From: Candidatus Neomicrothrix sp. UBA4542
GTDB lineage: Bacteria; Actinomycetota; Acidimicrobiia; Acidimicrobiales; Poriferisodalaceae
Direction of reading: 5' to 3'
Assembly: GCA_002388005.1 (NCBI GenBank)
Contig: DGLO01000009.1
Coordinates: 5,077 to 14,102, forward strand
DNA: 9,026 nucleotides
A program made the position numbers and the translations under genes. This document shows positions 6,106 through 9,026 of this stretch, piece by piece; the stretch's first letter is position 1, and every line of letters starts with the position of its first letter. The notes beneath the pieces were generated by a model. It searched no databases. It was given only the letters and a program-made list of their open reading frames with translations, and was not told where the DNA came from.

Positions 6106-7296
6106 ATGGCCTCTCATGGCATAAAGGACCAGGTCGCCGTCGTCGGTATGGGCTGCACGCCCTTCGGCGAGCACTGGGACAAAGGCGCCGACGACCTGCT
6201 CGTCGACGCAGCACACGAGGCGTACGCCTCAGCTGGGGTAACCCAGGACGACATCGATGCTTTCTGGCTTGGGACTATGGGTTCTGGTGTGTCCGGACTC
6301 ACCCTCTCAAAGCCACTTCAGATCGACTACAAGCCCGTTAGCCGCCTCGAAAATATGTGCGCAACGGGATCAGAGGCCTTTAGAAACGCCTGCTATGCAG
6401 TGGCGTCCGGTGCCTATGACGTCGTAATGGCTATCGGAGTAGAAAAGCTTAAGGACAGCGGATACTCCGGACTCACAGGTAGTCGGCCTCCTAGCGATGG
6501 AACCGACTCGTCGTTGACGGCACCAGCGACATTCAGTCTTCTCGCTCCGGCCTACGCACACAAGCACGGTCTGGATGAAGAGACGATGAAAGAGGTTCTG
6601 ACTCGCATCGCCTGGAAGAACCACAAGAACGGCGCCCTCAACCCCCGAGCCCAGTTCCGCAAAGAAGTAGCTAAAGAGACAATCGCCGCCTCCCCACGGG
6701 TCGCCGGCCCCTTAGGTATTTTCGATTGCTCCGGTGTGAGTGATGGTTCGGCGGCAGCGGTAATCGTTCGCGCCGAAGATGCCCACCGATACACAGACAA
6801 GCCGCTGTATGTGAAAGCGCTGAGCTTTTCATCTGGACCGGCGACTGGCGCTTTGGATTCAAGCTATGACTACACGACCTTTCGCGAGGTGCGTACGTCG
6901 GCGGAAGAAGCCTACAAACAGGCCGGCATTAACGACCCCCGCAGCCAAATAGCGATGGCAGAGGTGCACGACTGCTTTACACCAACCGAGTTGGTCCTTA
7001 TGGAAGATTTGGGCTTCGCTGAAGAAGGCACTGCCTGGAAAGAAGCCCTTAACGGGACATTTGATCTTGACGGTGATTTGCCGGTGAACCCAGACGGCGG
7101 CCTCAAAAGCTTCGGGCACCCGATCGGTGCGTCGGGCCTGAGGATGCTATTTGAATGTTGGTTACAACTGCGAGGCGAAGCACCTCCCGAACGTCAGATT
7201 GATTCTGAAAAGACACTTGGTTTGACCCACAACCTGGGTGGCCAACCCGGGGCCTGCGTGTCGTTCGTTTCAGTCGTTGGTTCTGAATTGGGCTAA
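6106..7296 (+). CDS. Thiolase, SCP2/non-specific lipid-transfer type (acetyl-CoA acyltransferase family)
   Basis: This 396-residue protein is a full-length thiolase of the SCP2-like branch also used in archaeal thiolase/HMGCS complexes and in DUF35-dependent thiolases. The nucleophile C85 lies in ENMCATGSEA (82-91). HDCF (288-291) and GHPIGASG (337-344, with H338) supply the other catalytic groups. HNLGGQPGACVSF (375-387) forms the last active-site loop. All look intact, so thiolytic cleavage or Claisen condensation of acyl-CoA is expected; chain length cannot be read from sequence. Thiolases of this branch often need a DUF35 partner, and the gene directly upstream encodes one fused to an HMGCS-like domain, so a complex is likely. 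The start ATG has AAGGA upstream (about 6093-6097). The gene ends before a strong stem-loop and converges on dxs. An Ltp-type retro-aldolase is an alternative but fits less well, because those lack the nucleophilic Cys. Confidence 0.9.
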   Translation: MASHGIKDQVAVVGMGCTPFGEHWDKGADDLLVDAAHEAYASAGVTQDDIDAFWLGTMGSGVSGLTLSKPLQIDYKPVSRLENMCATGSEAFRNACYAVASGAYDVVMAIGVEKLKDSGYSGLTGSRPPSDGTDSSLTAPATFSLLAPAYAHKHGLDEETMKEVLTRIAWKNHKNGALNPRAQFRKEVAKETIAASPRVAGPLGIFDCSGVSDGSAAAVIVRAEDAHRYTDKPLYVKALSFSSGPATGALDSSYDYTTFREVRTSAEEAYKQAGINDPRSQIAMAEVHDCFTPTELVLMEDLGFAEEGTAWKEALNGTFDLDGDLPVNPDGGLKSFGHPIGASGLRMLFECWLQLRGEAPPERQIDSEKTLGLTHNLGGQPGACVSFVSVVGSELG

Positions 7297-7314
7297 CCCA
7301 ACCCGACATTTCAC

Positions 7315-7362
7315 TGCTCAATGACCGCTCGTCCCCATGGTGGAACGAGCGGTCATTGAGCA
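7315..7362. terminator. Perfect 18-bp stem-loop, probable bidirectional terminator
   Basis: TGCTCAATGACCGCTCGT (7315-7332) is exactly complementary to ACGAGCGGTCATTGAGCA (7345-7362), with a 12-nt loop CCCCATGGTGGA. It sits 18 nt after the thiolase stop and 47 nt after the dxs stop on the other strand, where both convergent transcripts should end. Only a short TTT follows on the plus strand and no T run on the minus strand. This matches the tail-poor terminators often seen in Actinobacteria. A protein-binding palindrome or dispersed repeat cannot be excluded. Confidence 0.7.
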
Positions 7363-7409
7363 TTTGAACCGAGCGATGGGGCCTGAAGATTTACCCCTGG
7401 AACCCGACT

Positions 7410-9026
7410 TCAGCAGGATTCGAGCGCCTTCACTACCTCGGCTGCTATGCCCGCCGCATCAAGACCGAGTTCGGCGTGCAACTCAGCGGCGCTCCCATGA
7501 GGTAAATACTCATCGGGCGTCCCCAAATGCAGCAATCGGGGGATTCGCACGCGCCGCCGCTGCAAGGCATCAGCCACGAGGCTACCGAAACCGCCGACTC
7601 TGGTCCCATCCTCAACGGTTACAACGAGGCGCAAATCAAGTATTGACCGAATCATGTCGCGGTCAACAGGCTTAAGAACTCTCGGATCCCAAATGGCTGC
7701 GTTAACGCCCTCTTCGGCCAACAGATCCGCCGAGGCTTCGGCTGCTTGCAACATTGTTCCGGCCGCCAAAATCGCGACATCTTGGCCGGCTCGAACTTGT
7801 CGTGCACTCAACCCGCTTCCGACAACACTTGATTCGGGGGCAAGACCTCTGGGCCAACGAATAGCAACAGGCCCATCATCTATTTCCAGCGCCTGCTCCA
7901 ACATGCCCGAAAGTTCTTGAATTGTCGAAGGAGCAAAAATAGTCATCCCCGGTACACGGGAGTACATAGCGATGTCATGAATGCCGTGATGTGATGCTCC
8001 ATCGGGACCAGTCACGCCCGCCCTGTCGACACATATGACGACAGGCAACCGATGCAATCCAATGTCGTACATCACTTGATCGAAACCGCGTGCCAAGAAA
8101 GTCGAATAAATCGCTACGACCGGGCGCAGCCCCGCTTTAGCCATCCCTGCAGCCGAAGTCAGCGCATGCTGCTCCGCGATACCCACGTCAAAATAGCGGT
8201 CCGGGTAACGCTCTTGAAACGGAATTAACCCTGTCGATCCGGGCATCGCCGCGGTGACCGCCACAACATTTTTACGGCGATCTGCTACATCCAACAACGC
8301 GTTACTGAATTCTGACGTGAAGCTTGCGCCACCCTCAGAAGAAGAATTACCGGTCGCCGGATCAAAGAGACCAATATCGTGCAAGTGCTTTTCTTCGTCA
8401 GCCTCGGCCGGCGCGTAACCTCGGCCCTTGTCAGTGAGAACATGGACAACAATGGGACCGTCTTCGTAGGACGAAGCATCACGAAGCGCGGACTCCAACG
8501 CAGCAATGTCGTGGCCATCGATCGGACCGAGATAACGAACCCCGAGGGTTTCAAAAAATGCAGGTGGCTCCCACATTTCACGCATGGCTGCCGCGGCACC
8601 CGACAAGCCACGCTTGACCTCGACACCAAGAGGCAAGCGATCCAAAATATTGGTAACCGCTTGCCTCCCCTTCACATAGTTCGGTGACTGGCGAAGCCGC
8701 GACATCACCGTCGCCAGTCTGCTTACCGTCGGGGCATATGACCGACCGTTGTCATTTAGAATTATGACTGCCCGCTGGCCATAGTGGCCAAGGTTGTTTA
8801 GCGCCTCAAAGGCCATGCCCCCCGTCATCGAACCATCACCGATAATCGCCACCACACGACGATGTTGGTGATCAGTCAAATCGAAACCGGTCGCAAGGCC
8901 AGACGCCCAACTCAAAGAAGCCGACGCATGACTATTCTCGAACAGGTCATGTTCTGACTCCGCCGGATTCGGGTAGCCCGATAGGCCGTGCCTTTGCCGA
9001 AGAGTGTGAAATTCGTTGGCCCGACC
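7410..9026 (-). CDS. dxs: 1-deoxy-D-xylulose-5-phosphate synthase, N-terminus cut off by the window edge
   Basis: The minus-strand frame is open from the right edge to the TGA at 7410-7412 and gives 538 residues, so roughly 90 N-terminal residues lie outside the window. The TTG at 8913-8915 is internal, not the start: conserved sequence continues upstream (EFHTLRQ, GLSGYPNPAESEHD, ENSHASASLS). Dxs condenses pyruvate and glyceraldehyde 3-phosphate, with thiamine diphosphate, into DXP, the first step of the MEP isoprenoid pathway. Visible landmarks, numbered from the window edge, are the TPP/Mg motif GDGSM (63-67) with LNDNG (90-94), the catalytic His of NSHAS (33), E285 in VGIAEQHA, and the closing GTPDEYLPHGS near the C-terminus. 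The NSHASASLS form resembles mycobacterial and streptomycete Dxs. No key residue is missing. It ends close to the terminator-like stem-loop shared with the convergent thiolase. Confidence 0.96.
   Translation of the reverse strand, partial: GRANEFHTLRQRHGLSGYPNPAESEHDLFENSHASASLSWASGLATGFDLTDHQHRRVVAIIGDGSMTGGMAFEALNNLGHYGQRAVIILNDNGRSYAPTVSRLATVMSRLRQSPNYVKGRQAVTNILDRLPLGVEVKRGLSGAAAAMREMWEPPAFFETLGVRYLGPIDGHDIAALESALRDASSYEDGPIVVHVLTDKGRGYAPAEADEEKHLHDIGLFDPATGNSSSEGGASFTSEFSNALLDVADRRKNVVAVTAAMPGSTGLIPFQERYPDRYFDVGIAEQHALTSAAGMAKAGLRPVVAIYSTFLARGFDQVMYDIGLHRLPVVICVDRAGVTGPDGASHHGIHDIAMYSRVPGMTIFAPSTIQELSGMLEQALEIDDGPVAIRWPRGLAPESSVVGSGLSARQVRAGQDVAILAAGTMLQAAEASADLLAEEGVNAAIWDPRVLKPVDRDMIRSILDLRLVVTVEDGTRVGGFGSLVADALQRRRVRIPRLLHLGTPDEYLPHGSAAELHAELGLDAAGIAAEVVKALESC

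Noticed and set aside
1..9026. Mobile elements, CRISPR arrays, tRNA or rRNA genes
   Set aside because: No transposase or integrase frame, regularly spaced repeats, or tRNA-like cloverleaf was seen. Almost all DNA is accounted for by conserved genes.

Overview
The window looks like chromosomal DNA from an actinobacterium, plausibly a marine or freshwater lineage such as Acidimicrobiia (the lineage is inference). Supporting signs are moderately high G+C by eye, GTG starts, a DUF4333-like lipoprotein (a mostly actinobacterial family), a leaderless-looking promoter in front of the nfuA-like gene, and a Dxs whose ENSHASASLS segment resembles the actinobacterial form. No rRNA, tRNA, CRISPR array, insertion sequence or phage gene was seen.

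Layout: (1) Bases 1-2817, plus strand: the 3' part of a secreted lipoprotein with two DUF4333-like units, a complete Uup-type ABC-F ATPase, a possible 45-residue single-helix membrane peptide, and an ElaA-type acetyltransferase. Gaps are short and the last two reading frames overlap by 4 nt, so this may be one transcript. (2) Bases 2836-3819, minus strand: an AcuI/YhdH-type acryloyl-CoA reductase, convergent with elaA and divergent from the next gene. (3) Bases 3933-4550, plus strand: an NfuA-type Fe-S carrier. (4) Bases 4632-7296, plus strand: a fusion of an HMG-CoA-synthase-like domain and a DUF35/OB-fold domain, followed by an intact SCP2-type thiolase. (5) Bases 7410-9026, minus strand: most of dxs, the first enzyme of the MEP isoprenoid pathway, running off the right edge. 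The convergent thiolase and dxs genes are separated by a perfect 18-bp stem-loop that probably terminates both.

The most unusual item is the fusion protein at 4632-6029. It keeps the architecture of the archaeal thiolase/DUF35/HMG-CoA synthase machinery but appears to have lost the catalytic Cys and Glu of HMG-CoA synthase and all four Cys of the DUF35 zinc ribbon. It has one Cys in 465 residues. Its thiolase neighbour keeps its active-site residues. The pair may therefore be an acyl-CoA thiolase or aldolase-type complex with a non-catalytic or repurposed HMGCS scaffold, rather than a mevalonate-pathway module, which also fits the presence of dxs close by. The remaining genes are recognisable housekeeping or detoxification functions.
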